This document shows, one piece after another, positions 17,192-25,863 of a stretch of 51,979 nucleotides of DNA; the stretch's first letter is position 1; every line of letters begins with the position of its first letter. The notes under the pieces are model-generated. The model saw only the letters and a list, made by a program, of their open reading frames with translations. It did not search any database and had not been told where the DNA came from. This DNA comes from Litorimonas sp964352855 (lineage in GTDB: Bacteria > Pseudomonadota > Alphaproteobacteria > Caulobacterales > Maricaulaceae). The stretch spans positions 1 through 51,979 of the forward strand of contig CAYGTR010000022.1 in assembly GCA_964352855.1 (NCBI GenBank). The letters are read 5' to 3'. Made by a program: the position numbers and the translations under genes.

Positions 17192-17205
17192 CTACACAAG
17201 TGTTC
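17192..17205. promoter_or_regulatory. Candidate TetR operator in the SDR/TetR divergent region
   Basis: CTACA-CAAG-TGTTC matches GAACA-N4-TGTTC with two left-arm changes. It lies 52 bases before the TetR start, where an autoregulatory site would be expected. Confidence 0.45.
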
Positions 17206-17239
17206 GATTTAGTCAAGGTGATTGATTAGAGTACCACCT

Positions 17240-17255
17240 CCCTCTATGCAGAGGG
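17240..17255 (+). promoter_or_regulatory. Hairpin covering the TetR ribosome binding site
   Basis: CCCTCT (17240-17245), loop ATGC, AGAGGG (17250-17255): the right arm is the only purine-rich ribosome site for the TetR start. In the mRNA it would be base-paired, which could keep translation of the regulator low. Confidence 0.45.
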
Positions 17256-17256
17256 A

Positions 17257-17865
17257 ATGGTGAAAAGGAATTTTGACAAATCGGTAAAACGCGCCCCAAA
17301 ACGCGCCCAGATTGAGCGCACAACCAAAGCTGTCATGGAAGCGACCTGTGAACTTCTGAGCGAGATTGGTTATCGGCGCCTGACGATTGAGCGTATTTCA
17401 GACCGCAGCGGCGTCGCCCGTTCGACAATCTACCGTCACTTCAACAATATCCCCGAAATTGCCGTGCAGGCCTTTGACACCATGCTGGGCCCCAATCCGC
17501 CGGCCCCTGAAGAGGGGGATGTGCGCTCTAATCTGATTGTGATTTACACGCGGCTGGCAAAAATTCTCGAACGCTCTATCTGGGGCAAGGTCTTGCCGTC
17601 CCTGATTGAGGCCTCTCATATGGATCCAGAGTTTGAGAACCTCATGAGCACCCTTGCCAAGAAACGCCGCAAAGAAACGCGCGCCATGCTCCTGCGCGCC
17701 AGAGAGAGCGGGGAATTGCGGGCGGACGCGCGTATTGAATGGATGCTGGATATGATGTCAGGGGCGCTTTATCACCGCCTGCTGATTAGCCGTAATGCAC
17801 TCAATGATCCCGGCTTGATAGAGTTCATTGTCGATGCCGCACTCGCCAATACAAAAGCTGACTAA
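17257..17865 (+). CDS. TetR-family transcriptional regulator of the catabolic cluster
   Basis: A 202-aa TetR protein. The N-terminal HTH region is TTKAVMEATCELLSEIGYRRLTIERIS-like, followed by SGVARSTIYRHFNN (about residues 25-70). The larger C-terminal helical domain is the ligand pocket and dimer interface. The start could be ATG 17257 or GTG 17260, since the ribosome site AGAGGG is very close to the former. As the only regulator inside the cluster, it is the natural owner of the GAACA-N4-TGTTC palindromes. It probably acts as a repressor released by a pathway substrate or acyl-CoA. Its end overlaps the convergent enoyl-CoA hydratase gene by four bases. Confidence 0.88.
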   Translation: MVKRNFDKSVKRAPKRAQIERTTKAVMEATCELLSEIGYRRLTIERISDRSGVARSTIYRHFNNIPEIAVQAFDTMLGPNPPAPEEGDVRSNLIVIYTRLAKILERSIWGKVLPSLIEASHMDPEFENLMSTLAKKRRKETRAMLLRARESGELRADARIEWMLDMMSGALYHRLLISRNALNDPGLIEFIVDAALANTKAD

Positions 17866-18665
17866 CGTCCCTTGAACACGGGCTTTCGCTTCTCGGAAAA
17901 CGCTTTTGGTCCCTCCCGCGCGTCTTCTGACCGGTAGACCTTTGCGGCCATTTTCATATCAAACCGAACTAGCGTGTCTTGTGGTAATCGGGCCGATGCC
18001 TTGGCGACCTCTCGTGCCGCATTCACAGATATAGGCGCGTTAGCCGCGATTTTCTGCGCGATTTCAAGAGCCTTATCGCGCGCCGTTCCCGCCGCTACGC
18101 GGTGATTGATAAGGTGGCAGGACAAGGCGTCCTCTGACGATATCAGGGAGCCTGTCATCAACATCTCGGCGGCTTTGCCGTAAGGGATGCGGTCTGGCAG
18201 AAGATAGGTCAACCGCGCGGGATAGGCTCCAGCCTTCACCTCTGGCGCGCCGAACTTCGCCCCTTCGCCCGCAACAATAATATCGGCCGCCAGTGCCAGT
18301 TCTAATCCCCCGCCCAAAGCCAGCGCCTCCACCGCCGCAATGACTGGCTTGCCAATATCGCCTTGTGTGGGCAGTGGGCAGTTATCCTCAGATAGCATAG
18401 ACAGTAGACGATGATCAGCGTCCGTCTCCGCTTTGCGCGCGCCCGTCAAGAGCGGAATGGTCAAACCTAAATCACCCCCCGAGCAAAAGGCTTTATCGCC
18501 CATTGCGGCTAAAACGACCACGCGAATGGTGTCATCATCCCGCGCCTGCACGCAAGCGTCATGCAGAGCCACGACCAGTTCTGGCGACATTGCATTGCCG
18601 GCCTGCGGACGGTTGAGCGTAATCAGCGCCACATGGTCAAAGGTTTCTGTTAGTACGACACTCAT
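17862..18665 (-). CDS. Enoyl-CoA hydratase/isomerase family protein
   Basis: A 267-aa crotonase. Oxyanion-hole motifs are DKAFCSGGDLG and ALGGGLELALAADI. Both catalytic glutamates of true hydratases seem present (LEL motif and FGAPEVKAGAYPA). It would hydrate an unsaturated acyl-CoA in the cluster's beta-oxidation phase. The start ATG overlaps the stop of the CoA-transferase gene upstream (ATGA), showing translational coupling. Confidence 0.9.
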   Translation of the reverse strand: MSVVLTETFDHVALITLNRPQAGNAMSPELVVALHDACVQARDDDTIRVVVLAAMGDKAFCSGGDLGLTIPLLTGARKAETDADHRLLSMLSEDNCPLPTQGDIGKPVIAAVEALALGGGLELALAADIIVAGEGAKFGAPEVKAGAYPARLTYLLPDRIPYGKAAEMLMTGSLISSEDALSCHLINHRVAAGTARDKALEIAQKIAANAPISVNAAREVAKASARLPQDTLVRFDMKMAAKVYRSEDAREGPKAFSEKRKPVFKGR

Positions 18666-19840
18666 GTCTGCTTCCGTATTTCGCTTAGGATTTCATCCGT
18701 ATGCTCGCCCAATTCCGGGGCATGGGAGTTTGGCGGCATGTTGACACCGTCAAAACTAATCGGGCCCGCGACAGACCCAATCGCACTTTTCTCTCCGTGG
18801 GCCGGAATGTCGACAAAGGCGCCAGAAGCAATTGCCTGCGGATCGTCCAGCACCTCCTCTACCGTTTGAACTGGCGCCCACCACACATCATAAGCATCGA
18901 AAATATCCGCCCATGCGGCGCGGGGTTTGGTCTTAAACATAGCGTCAATTTCTGCAATCAAGTCCGAGCGGTGCTTGTAACGCGCACGGGCGTCAGCAAA
19001 GCGCGGGTCGGTTGCCATATCTTCTCGGGACAGCGCTTTGAGCAGATTGGGCCAGTGACGCGCAGACTCAACGCCCAACATCCAAATCCATTTGCCGTCT
19101 TGGGATTGATAACAATTAACCAGCGGTGCGGGCACATGTTCACGGTGGCTCCGCGGGGCCAGTTTTTGGTAGTGCATCTGCATGGCAAAATCCGCGCCTA
19201 GGCCGTAAATCCCTGTGCGCAGCAGTGATGTATCAACAAGGCGCCCCTGTCCCGTTTTTTCACGATTCCAGAGCGCCGCCATCAGGCCCGACACCAACGC
19301 CACTGCGGTCAAATGATCACCAAAGGCCGGCGGGATATTGGGCGGCGGCATATCGGGGGGCACAACTCGTGTCGGCACACCCGCACGCGACCAAAAGGCC
19401 CCAACATCATATCCCGCGCGGTGATGATCTGGCCCCTCAGGGCCGTAACCGCTAAGGCGTCCATAGATAAGTCTGGGAAATTTTTCCCGGATAGTTTCAG
19501 CCTGTAGGTTTAACCGCTCCAGCGCGGCGGGGCGCATATTCGTAATCAGGATATCGGCGCGCGTGAGCAGGCGGTGCAGGTCAGCTTGACCCTCATCCGT
19601 TTGCAAATCTAACACGACACTCCTCTTGCCGCGATTATCCATTTCAAAGGGGGGGACACGATCTCCGCGAAGCCCAAGCGCCTTTAGAACGTGACGCTGC
19701 GGGTCGCCCTTGGGCGGTTCAACCTTGATGACGTTCGCGCCCCAATCCGCCAGCAGGCCGCCGGCGGCCGGCCCGGCCACCCACACACCCAATTCAACTA
19801 CCCGTATACCGGATAGAATATGCGTTTGCGCTGCGTCCAT
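18662..19840 (-). CDS. CaiB/BaiF family III CoA-transferase
   Basis: A 392-aa class III CoA-transferase: GIRVVELGVWVAGPAAGGLLADWGANVIKVEPPKGDP at the start (quoted family hallmark LADWGA and KVEPP), SVVLDLQ, and the catalytic aspartate region GYDVGAFWSRAG. The enzyme transfers CoA between carboxylic acids through an aspartyl-CoA intermediate. The C-terminal lid and NPW-like segment (DVWWAPV) are intact. It sits between the acyl-CoA synthetase (two bases away) and enoyl-CoA hydratase, so it belongs to substrate activation in this cluster. Confidence 0.9.
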   Translation of the reverse strand: MDAAQTHILSGIRVVELGVWVAGPAAGGLLADWGANVIKVEPPKGDPQRHVLKALGLRGDRVPPFEMDNRGKRSVVLDLQTDEGQADLHRLLTRADILITNMRPAALERLNLQAETIREKFPRLIYGRLSGYGPEGPDHHRAGYDVGAFWSRAGVPTRVVPPDMPPPNIPPAFGDHLTAVALVSGLMAALWNREKTGQGRLVDTSLLRTGIYGLGADFAMQMHYQKLAPRSHREHVPAPLVNCYQSQDGKWIWMLGVESARHWPNLLKALSREDMATDPRFADARARYKHRSDLIAEIDAMFKTKPRAAWADIFDAYDVWWAPVQTVEEVLDDPQAIASGAFVDIPAHGEKSAIGSVAGPISFDGVNMPPNSHAPELGEHTDEILSEIRKQT

Positions 19841-19842
19841 GC

Positions 19843-21432
19843 TTACGGCTCCCCAACCGCCGTGCTGAAAATTTGCTTTGCGGCTTTGTAGTCGGCTTTG
19901 CCATTGGCAAGCCGGATAGAATCTAGCGTGACAATAACACGTTTTGGGACTTTATAGGCGGCAATTTGAGTTTTGAGGTAGCTGCGTATATCAGCCTCAT
20001 CCATTTCGCCTTTCGCATTCACAACGGCCTGGACAGCCTTGCCCCATGTCGGATCAGACACGCCAAAGACGAGGGCGTCAGTAATATCGGGATGTGTCTT
20101 TAGCGCTTCTTCGACTTCTTCGGGGAATATTTTCTCGCCGCCGCTATTGATGCAGCCGCTACCGCGTCCCAAAAATGTGACTGTCCCGTCACGCTCTACC
20201 TTGCAGAGATCGCCTGCAATCGTATAGCGTTGCCCGTTGATAACGCGGAAAGTTTCGGCGGTTTTTTTAGGGTCTTTATAATACCCCCGCGGCATAGGAC
20301 CGGAGCCGACAAGCATGCCCGATTTTCCAGAGCCGGGTTCAATATCATTGCCGTCATCATCAATGACGCGCGATTTATCGCTGATTTTAAAGGCGGCGGT
20401 TTTACTTTCCCCCTCTTTGGTCAAGACCGAAGAGCCAAGGCCGATGGCCTCTGATGAGGCGAGCGAGTCAAACATGATCGCCTGCGGCACATGGGACAGC
20501 ATGGCTTTTTTAACGGGCGTGCTCCACATCACCCCAGAGGAGCCAATGATTTTCAGACTTGATAAATCATAAGACTTTCGCTCAAGCTCGGCGAGTAAGG
20601 GCTTTGCAAAGCTATCGCCAATAATCGACAGCCCGTCGACTTTGTGTTTCTCAATTAACGACCAGTGATGGGCGGCATTGAAACGCCCGGCATTATCAGT
20701 CACCACAATCTGCCCGCCATTGAGAAAGGTCGTTATCGCCGTCACAAGACCAAAGGCATGCATGAGGGGCGGCGCAATTAGCGGGCGAATATAGGTCTTG
20801 GGCGCATTGAGGCCCGCCAGAACGACATCTGTTGTGAGGCCAAAACTATCAACACCGTAGTTTTGCGAAAATAGCCCGCAGCCATGGTCTTTATGCGTCC
20901 ACATCACGCCTTTGGGAGACCCCGTAGTGCCGCCCGTATAGATAAACAGCATGTCATCATCAGAGCGCGTAATCTCCAGAGGGCTCGTGTCATAGGGCGC
21001 GATTAAGTCCTCATATAGGGCCGCGCCTCTGACCTGCGGCTGCGCCGAGCCTACTTCTATGAGCGCAACATTTTTGGTTTGAATGGCGGAGACGCGCTCT
21101 GCCATGCGCGCATCATAAAACAGAGCCACGCTGTCGGAATTATCCAAAATATAGTCGATTTCAGACGTCAGATAACGAAAATTGGCATTCACATGCACAA
21201 AGCGTCCTTTAAAACAGGCCGCCAAAAGCTCGATATAGGGCGCGCCGTTATAGAGCAGAAAGCAGATTTTATCGCCTGGCTTTACACCGCGCGCCGCAAG
21301 GCCGCGCGCCAGCGCATTGGTGCGCGCGTCAAAATCTGCCCAGCTTAAATCTCCCGCATCTGACGAAATCGCAATTTCATCTGATCGATGGCGCGCGACG
21401 CGGTCTAAGACATCACCATAATTAAAGCTCAT
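19843..21432 (-). CDS. AMP-forming acyl-CoA synthetase
   Basis: A 529-aa ANL-family ligase. P-loop-like motif IYTGGTTGSPKGVMW, adenylate motif region DSLASSEAIGLG, the GDL-containing hinge (YTIAGDLCKVERDG), and C-terminal KVPKR with the catalytic lysine region NGKADYKAAK. Overall it resembles FadD3/FadD19-type ligases that activate carboxylates left from ring degradation. The start ATG at 21432 overlaps the SDR stop by 11 bases, so both are in one operon. It likely forms the acyl-CoA of the acid released by the lactone/ester branch. Confidence 0.9.
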   Translation of the reverse strand: MSFNYGDVLDRVARHRSDEIAISSDAGDLSWADFDARTNALARGLAARGVKPGDKICFLLYNGAPYIELLAACFKGRFVHVNANFRYLTSEIDYILDNSDSVALFYDARMAERVSAIQTKNVALIEVGSAQPQVRGAALYEDLIAPYDTSPLEITRSDDDMLFIYTGGTTGSPKGVMWTHKDHGCGLFSQNYGVDSFGLTTDVVLAGLNAPKTYIRPLIAPPLMHAFGLVTAITTFLNGGQIVVTDNAGRFNAAHHWSLIEKHKVDGLSIIGDSFAKPLLAELERKSYDLSSLKIIGSSGVMWSTPVKKAMLSHVPQAIMFDSLASSEAIGLGSSVLTKEGESKTAAFKISDKSRVIDDDGNDIEPGSGKSGMLVGSGPMPRGYYKDPKKTAETFRVINGQRYTIAGDLCKVERDGTVTFLGRGSGCINSGGEKIFPEEVEEALKTHPDITDALVFGVSDPTWGKAVQAVVNAKGEMDEADIRSYLKTQIAAYKVPKRVIVTLDSIRLANGKADYKAAKQIFSTAVGEP

Positions 21433-22177
21433 GTGATTGCTCCTTTGGCGCATTTAAAATACTACGAATGTCGTCATTCAGCCCCGCCTGATATTGCTCT
21501 ATGATAGCTCTCGCGATCGTCATCGACTCTATCAGGTCAAAGGCACTCATGAAGGCTTTGGTATTGGCGAAATAATCGCCGTCCGCCTCGTCGCGGATAA
21601 TGGGCGTATCGACCACGCCCGGACAGACAGCGTTAAAGCGAATAGACGTTTGTTTAAAACGGGCAGCTTGTGCGCGGGTGAACATTATCACCGCCGCTTT
21701 TGACGCGCTATAGACGGGATCAGAGGGTAGCGGTATTTTACCCGCCCCAGAGGCGTTATTAACGACACACCCTTTTGACCTCGATAGATAGGGCCAAGCG
21801 GCGTGGCAGGCCTGTACCACCGCGCGAAAATTCACATCAAGCGACATATCAAGCGCGCCGCTATCGAGGGTCTCGAAATCGGTCTTACCCGTCATAACAC
21901 CGGCATTATTGATCAGCAGGTCGAGCCCGCCTCCGGCTTGAGCCGTTGCCTCTATTGCGTTTTGCATGGCCTCTCTGTCACGGATATCATGGGCAAAAGG
22001 CATGACGGTCAAGCCTGCGCGCGAGAAGGTCTCTACTCGCTTCGCCAAGGCTTTGCCATCAATATCGGATAGGCCAATAACGCCGTCAAAGCCCTGACTT
22101 AGACATTCAAGAATTGACAGCGCAATCCCTCCGGCGCCACCCGTGAGAAAAACTGTAATGCTTGGCGTGTCTGTCAT
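21422..22177 (-). CDS. Short-chain dehydrogenase/reductase
   Basis: A 251-aa SDR with TGGAGGIALSI cofactor loop, an acidic residue at the end of the second strand (GLSDIDG) favouring NAD(H), LLINNAGVM, and YSASK. First gene of the four-gene minus-strand operon (SDR, acyl-CoA synthetase, CoA-transferase, enoyl-CoA hydratase). Possibly an alcohol or hydroxyacyl-CoA dehydrogenase. It is divergent from the SMP-30 gene with a shared promoter region carrying palindrome-like sequence. Confidence 0.87.
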   Translation of the reverse strand: MTDTPSITVFLTGGAGGIALSILECLSQGFDGVIGLSDIDGKALAKRVETFSRAGLTVMPFAHDIRDREAMQNAIEATAQAGGGLDLLINNAGVMTGKTDFETLDSGALDMSLDVNFRAVVQACHAAWPYLSRSKGCVVNNASGAGKIPLPSDPVYSASKAAVIMFTRAQAARFKQTSIRFNAVCPGVVDTPIIRDEADGDYFANTKAFMSAFDLIESMTIARAIIEQYQAGLNDDIRSILNAPKEQSHEL

Positions 22178-22215
22178 AGATGCAATCCGTCAGTCTTTAA
22201 TCTCACCTTGTTTAG

Positions 22216-22255
22216 GCTAGAACAGCGTGCTTTAATAAACAAGACAAGAATGTTC
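22216..22255. promoter_or_regulatory. Candidate TetR operator(s) in the SDR/SMP-30 divergent region
   Basis: AAGACA-AGAA-TGTTCT (22239-22254) is a degenerate copy of AGAACA-N4-TGTTCT with a perfect right arm. A lone perfect left arm, TAGAACA, lies at 22216-22222. Both arms lie between the two divergent start codons. Confidence 0.45.
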
Positions 22256-22271
22256 TGTTTAGGAATTCAAT

Positions 22272-23087
22272 ATGGAAACGCTAACCGACAATCTTGTTTT
22301 CCCAGAGAGCCTGCGCTGGCATAACGGACAGCTCTGGTTTGTCGATATGTATGACGGCGTGATTTACAGCCAGACCCCAGCACAGCCCGCAAAACCCCAT
22401 TGGAGGGGTGACATAATTGTAGGCGGGCTAGGCATTAAAAGTTCGGATGACATTGTCTTTGTCGACAAAGTCGCGCGTAAAATTATGGGCCTTAAAAGCG
22501 CAGGACCGTCCTGCGTAGCGGACCTCACCCCCTTGGGGGCGTCCCCGTTAAATGACCTTGTCAAAATGTCAGATGGCGGGCTTTACGTCGGAGAATATGG
22601 CTATGATATGGCCGGAGGCGAGGCGCCAACGCCAGGAAACATTTACTATATCAGCCCTAAAGGGGAGATCATCATCGCGGCTAGTGGCGTTATGTTTGGA
22701 AATGGCCTCGCCCTCTCGGAGGATGAAAAACAGCTGTATATCGCAGAGACAATTGCCGGCAAAATTTCGGTCTTTGATATTGGGGATGACAGGCACTTGG
22801 ATAACCGCCGCACTCTTATTCACTTTAAGGACGGCTACCCCGACGGGATATGCATGACCCCAAAAGATAAAATTTGGGCGGCCGTGCTTGGGCGAAATGA
22901 GGCAATCTGTGTCGGTCTTGATGGTACGATAAAGCAACGGGTCACATCGGACGTGCCTGTTTATGACGTGACACTCGACCCCACCACGCCCCAAGCGCTC
23001 TACATTGCGACATCACAGGCGCGCCCAGAAGATTTGCGAAAACCTGTCAAACCTCGGACAGGAAAAATTGTGCAGATTAAGATTTAA
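22272..23087 (+). CDS. SMP-30/gluconolactonase family lactonase-like protein
   Basis: A 271-aa six-bladed beta-propeller of the SMP-30/regucalcin family. Features are FPESLRWHNGQLWFVDMYDG at the start (metal-binding Glu in PESLRW), PLNDLVKMSDGGLYVGEYG (metal-binding Asn/Asp region), NGLALSEDEKQLYIAET, and YPDGICMTPKDKIWAA. Family members hydrolyse lactones or esters with a divalent metal. No signal peptide, so cytoplasmic. Beside a Baeyer-Villiger monooxygenase, the natural reading is hydrolysis of its lactone or ester product. AGGA precedes the ATG by seven bases. Confidence 0.86.
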   Translation: METLTDNLVFPESLRWHNGQLWFVDMYDGVIYSQTPAQPAKPHWRGDIIVGGLGIKSSDDIVFVDKVARKIMGLKSAGPSCVADLTPLGASPLNDLVKMSDGGLYVGEYGYDMAGGEAPTPGNIYYISPKGEIIIAASGVMFGNGLALSEDEKQLYIAETIAGKISVFDIGDDRHLDNRRTLIHFKDGYPDGICMTPKDKIWAAVLGRNEAICVGLDGTIKQRVTSDVPVYDVTLDPTTPQALYIATSQARPEDLRKPVKPRTGKIVQIKI

Positions 23088-23126
23088 ACCACATACGGCT
23101 TGCCTCGCTTGGCCTTAAATTATATA

Positions 23127-23140
23127 GAACATGCATGTCC
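23127..23140. promoter_or_regulatory. Candidate TetR operator overlapping the BVMO start codon
   Basis: GAACA-TGCA-TGTCC: one change from GAACA-N4-TGTTC, and flanked by TATA on both sides so the symmetry extends over about 26 bases. The BVMO ATG (23135) lies inside it. TATATA at 23121 could be the -10, giving a near-leaderless mRNA. Confidence 0.6.
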
Positions 23141-25042
23141 CATATAAATAATGCTCGCCCGGATACAGACTTCATTAAAGCCGCACTAGACAAAGCCAGC
23201 ATGAATGCGCTGCGGATTGCGCTTTATCATGAAACGGGTGATCCTGGCTTGGCCGCAATCACTGTCAAAACCAACGCTTCGCGCGGCGGGGCGCTGACGA
23301 CTTATTCCATCGACAAAGCGGATTTTCCGCTGATTAAGGAAAATGCGCTGGCTTATCTTACCGCACAGCCGAAACCAAAAGCCCCGCCCACCAAGGACGA
23401 AGCGGCAAAATTAATGGCCCTGTTCACGGGTCACACACCCACGCAGAGCGAGATTAACTTCGGCTATGAGGATTTGGGCTTTGAGCAGTTTCCCCGCAAC
23501 GCTGTGTGGCAAAACCCGCCATCGGCGCAGACGCTCGATGATTACGGCGTTACCATTATCGGCTCTGGATTTAGCGGTATTGCCGCCGCCATACAGCTCT
23601 CGCGCCTCGGTATTCCCTACCGCATTTTAGAGCGTCACCCCGATATTGGCGGCACGTGGTTTGTAAATGACTATCCCGAGGCCCGCGTCGACGTCAGTAC
23701 ATTTTTATATCAGTATAAATTCGAAGCAAAATATCCGTGGCGAAGCTTTTACGCCGGCCGAGATGAACTCCGTGAATATATCAATTTCATCGTCGATAAA
23801 TATGATATTCGGCAGCACATCACCTGTAATGCTGATTTGAAATCAGCAAAATGGCATAATGAGACAAACCTTTGGCATATGTCTATTGCGGGCGAAAACG
23901 GCGAAATCCAAACGCTCTCCAGCCGTTTTTTAATCAGCGCTGCGGGTCTTTTCCGCACCCCGAAAATTCCGAACATCAAAGGCATAGACACTTTTGCGGG
24001 CGAGATGTTCCACACAACAGAATGGGATCACAGCTGTGACTTGAGCGGGAAAAATGTTGCCGTAATCGGAACTGGCTCAACAGGGTCACAGTTGGTTTGT
24101 CATGTGGCCGAACGCGCCAAACAGCTGTCGATTTATCAACGCACAGCCAATTGGGTCACCCCCGTCAAAGGGTATAAAGACGCCGTCTCGCCAGAGAAAC
24201 GCTGGTTACTGAACACCATGCCTGGCTATGCCAATTGGTATGGCTACGCCAGCTATATTGCCGAGCTTCCAGCGCAAGAGCTGCAAGTCCTTGACCCCGA
24301 TTATATCGCCAAGGGTGGGCGCGTGAATGCCAAAAACACAGCCTTGCAAGAGGCTCTGACCGAATTTATCCGTTACAAAGTCGGTGATAATGAGGCGCTC
24401 TTTAAAAAGCTTATTCCCACACATCCACCGCTCGCGCGCCGCCTTGTGATCGACAATGAATGGTATGACACATTGCTCAAAGATAATGTCGAGCTTGTGA
24501 CCGATGGCATCGACGCGATTACGCCCACGGGTATTCAGGGTGCGGACGGCGTCCACCGCGACGCTGATGTAATCGTCCTAAGCGCAGGGTTTGAGGTATC
24601 CGAATTCCTCTGGCCTGTAGATTATCACGGCAAGGACGGTGCCACGCTAGAGAGCCTTTGGGCAAAGGACGGCGCGCGCGCCTATAAGGGCATGACACTG
24701 CCCGGCTTTCCCAACTTTTTTATGTTCTACGGCCCCAATGCCCAAGCTCGTGCCGGCAGCTTTCATTCCTGGGTCGAAATTTTGGCCCGCTATATCGGGG
24801 AACTAATGATCGCCACAATTGAAGGCGGGTATAAAACTGTTGAAGTCAAATTAGATGCGTTTGAGAGCTATAATCGCGACCTGCGCAAAGCGCTGAAAAA
24901 TATCTTGTGGGAGACACAGGGCAAAGGCGGTTATTATCTCAATAAACAAGGTCACTCCCATATCAACATGCCGTGGACCCTCAATGAGTTTTACGACATG
25001 GTCCGCAGCGCCGACACGGAGCATTACAGCTTTGAGCCCTAG
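23135..25042 (+). CDS. Baeyer-Villiger flavin monooxygenase, HAPMO-like with N-terminal extension
   Basis: A 635-aa type I BVMO. After an extra N-domain of about 130 residues comes the FAD Rossmann motif GSGFSGIA (143-150), then GGTWF (172-176) and YPEARVDV. The BVMO fingerprint FAGEMFHTTEW (about 287-297) and a second Rossmann site, GTGSTGSQL, follow. The length and N-terminal extension resemble 4-hydroxyacetophenone monooxygenase. It would use NADPH and oxygen to insert an O atom next to a ketone, making an ester or lactone. Neighbouring lactonase-like and SDR genes fit upstream and downstream steps. No clear ribosome site precedes the start. Confidence 0.9.
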   Translation: MSHINNARPDTDFIKAALDKASMNALRIALYHETGDPGLAAITVKTNASRGGALTTYSIDKADFPLIKENALAYLTAQPKPKAPPTKDEAAKLMALFTGHTPTQSEINFGYEDLGFEQFPRNAVWQNPPSAQTLDDYGVTIIGSGFSGIAAAIQLSRLGIPYRILERHPDIGGTWFVNDYPEARVDVSTFLYQYKFEAKYPWRSFYAGRDELREYINFIVDKYDIRQHITCNADLKSAKWHNETNLWHMSIAGENGEIQTLSSRFLISAAGLFRTPKIPNIKGIDTFAGEMFHTTEWDHSCDLSGKNVAVIGTGSTGSQLVCHVAERAKQLSIYQRTANWVTPVKGYKDAVSPEKRWLLNTMPGYANWYGYASYIAELPAQELQVLDPDYIAKGGRVNAKNTALQEALTEFIRYKVGDNEALFKKLIPTHPPLARRLVIDNEWYDTLLKDNVELVTDGIDAITPTGIQGADGVHRDADVIVLSAGFEVSEFLWPVDYHGKDGATLESLWAKDGARAYKGMTLPGFPNFFMFYGPNAQARAGSFHSWVEILARYIGELMIATIEGGYKTVEVKLDAFESYNRDLRKALKNILWETQGKGGYYLNKQGHSHINMPWTLNEFYDMVRSADTEHYSFEP

Positions 25043-25069
25043 AACGCGGACAATGAAGGATTGCAGGAA

Positions 25070-25861
25070 ATGAAAACAGACGACATTTACGGCGAGGTGT
25101 CAGATTTTGACTTAACTGGACAGATTGCCATTGTCACTGGCGGCTCTCGGGGGATTGGCGCGGCCATTTCAAGGCGGCTTGCGCGGGCAGGGGCGTACGT
25201 CGTCATCAGCAGCCGCAACGCAGAGGCCTGTGAAACCCTAGCGGCCGAGATAATAGCGGCGAGCGGCTCTGCCGAAGGGCGCGCTTGTCACGCCGGCGAT
25301 GTTGATGCCACTAGGTCCATGATTGAGGCCGTGCATAAAGCCCATGGGCGTTTGGATATATTGATCAATAATGCGGCTGCAAATCCGTGGTTTGGTCCAA
25401 TCCTAGAACTTGAAGCCGCAGCCTATGATAAGACTGTTGACGTTAACTTGCGCGGGACACTATTTGCCTCAATCGCGGCGGCCAATTTGATGAAAGATCA
25501 AGGCGGTGGCGCGATTATAAACACGGCGTCTGTTAATGCCAATCAGCCCGTTATTGGCCAAGGGATTTATTCCATCACCAAAGGCGCGGTCATAACCCTG
25601 ACCAAATCTATGGCCAAGGAATTAGGGCGCTATAACATTCGGGTTAATGCCTTATTGCCGGGCATTACCAAAACAGACGCTCTTGCGGATTTATTCCAAG
25701 GGGCCGAAGAACTGCCAGAGGCCTGGCGAGCCGCTGTGCCGCTGAACCGTCACGCCATGCCTGCGGAAATGGCGGGCGCCGTTCTGTTCCTCGCCAGCAA
25801 CTCAGCCAGTTTCGTGACTGGCGCATGCCTCACTGTGGACGGTGGGCAGACGTTGCAATAG
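25070..25861 (+). CDS. Short-chain dehydrogenase/reductase
   Basis: A 263-aa SDR of the FabG/gluconate-5-dehydrogenase style: TGGSRGIGAAI, SSRNAE, ILINNAAANPW (variant NNA motif), YSITK, and the C-terminal FVTGACLTVDGGQTL. Start ATG 25070 is preceded by AGGA; an upstream TTG in frame is less likely. It lies 27 bases after the BVMO gene and is likely co-transcribed. Plausible role: dehydrogenation of the cyclic or secondary alcohol to the ketone used by the BVMO. Confidence 0.88.
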   Translation: MKTDDIYGEVSDFDLTGQIAIVTGGSRGIGAAISRRLARAGAYVVISSRNAEACETLAAEIIAASGSAEGRACHAGDVDATRSMIEAVHKAHGRLDILINNAAANPWFGPILELEAAAYDKTVDVNLRGTLFASIAAANLMKDQGGGAIINTASVNANQPVIGQGIYSITKGAVITLTKSMAKELGRYNIRVNALLPGITKTDALADLFQGAEELPEAWRAAVPLNRHAMPAEMAGAVLFLASNSASFVTGACLTVDGGQTLQ

Positions 25862-25863
25862 CA

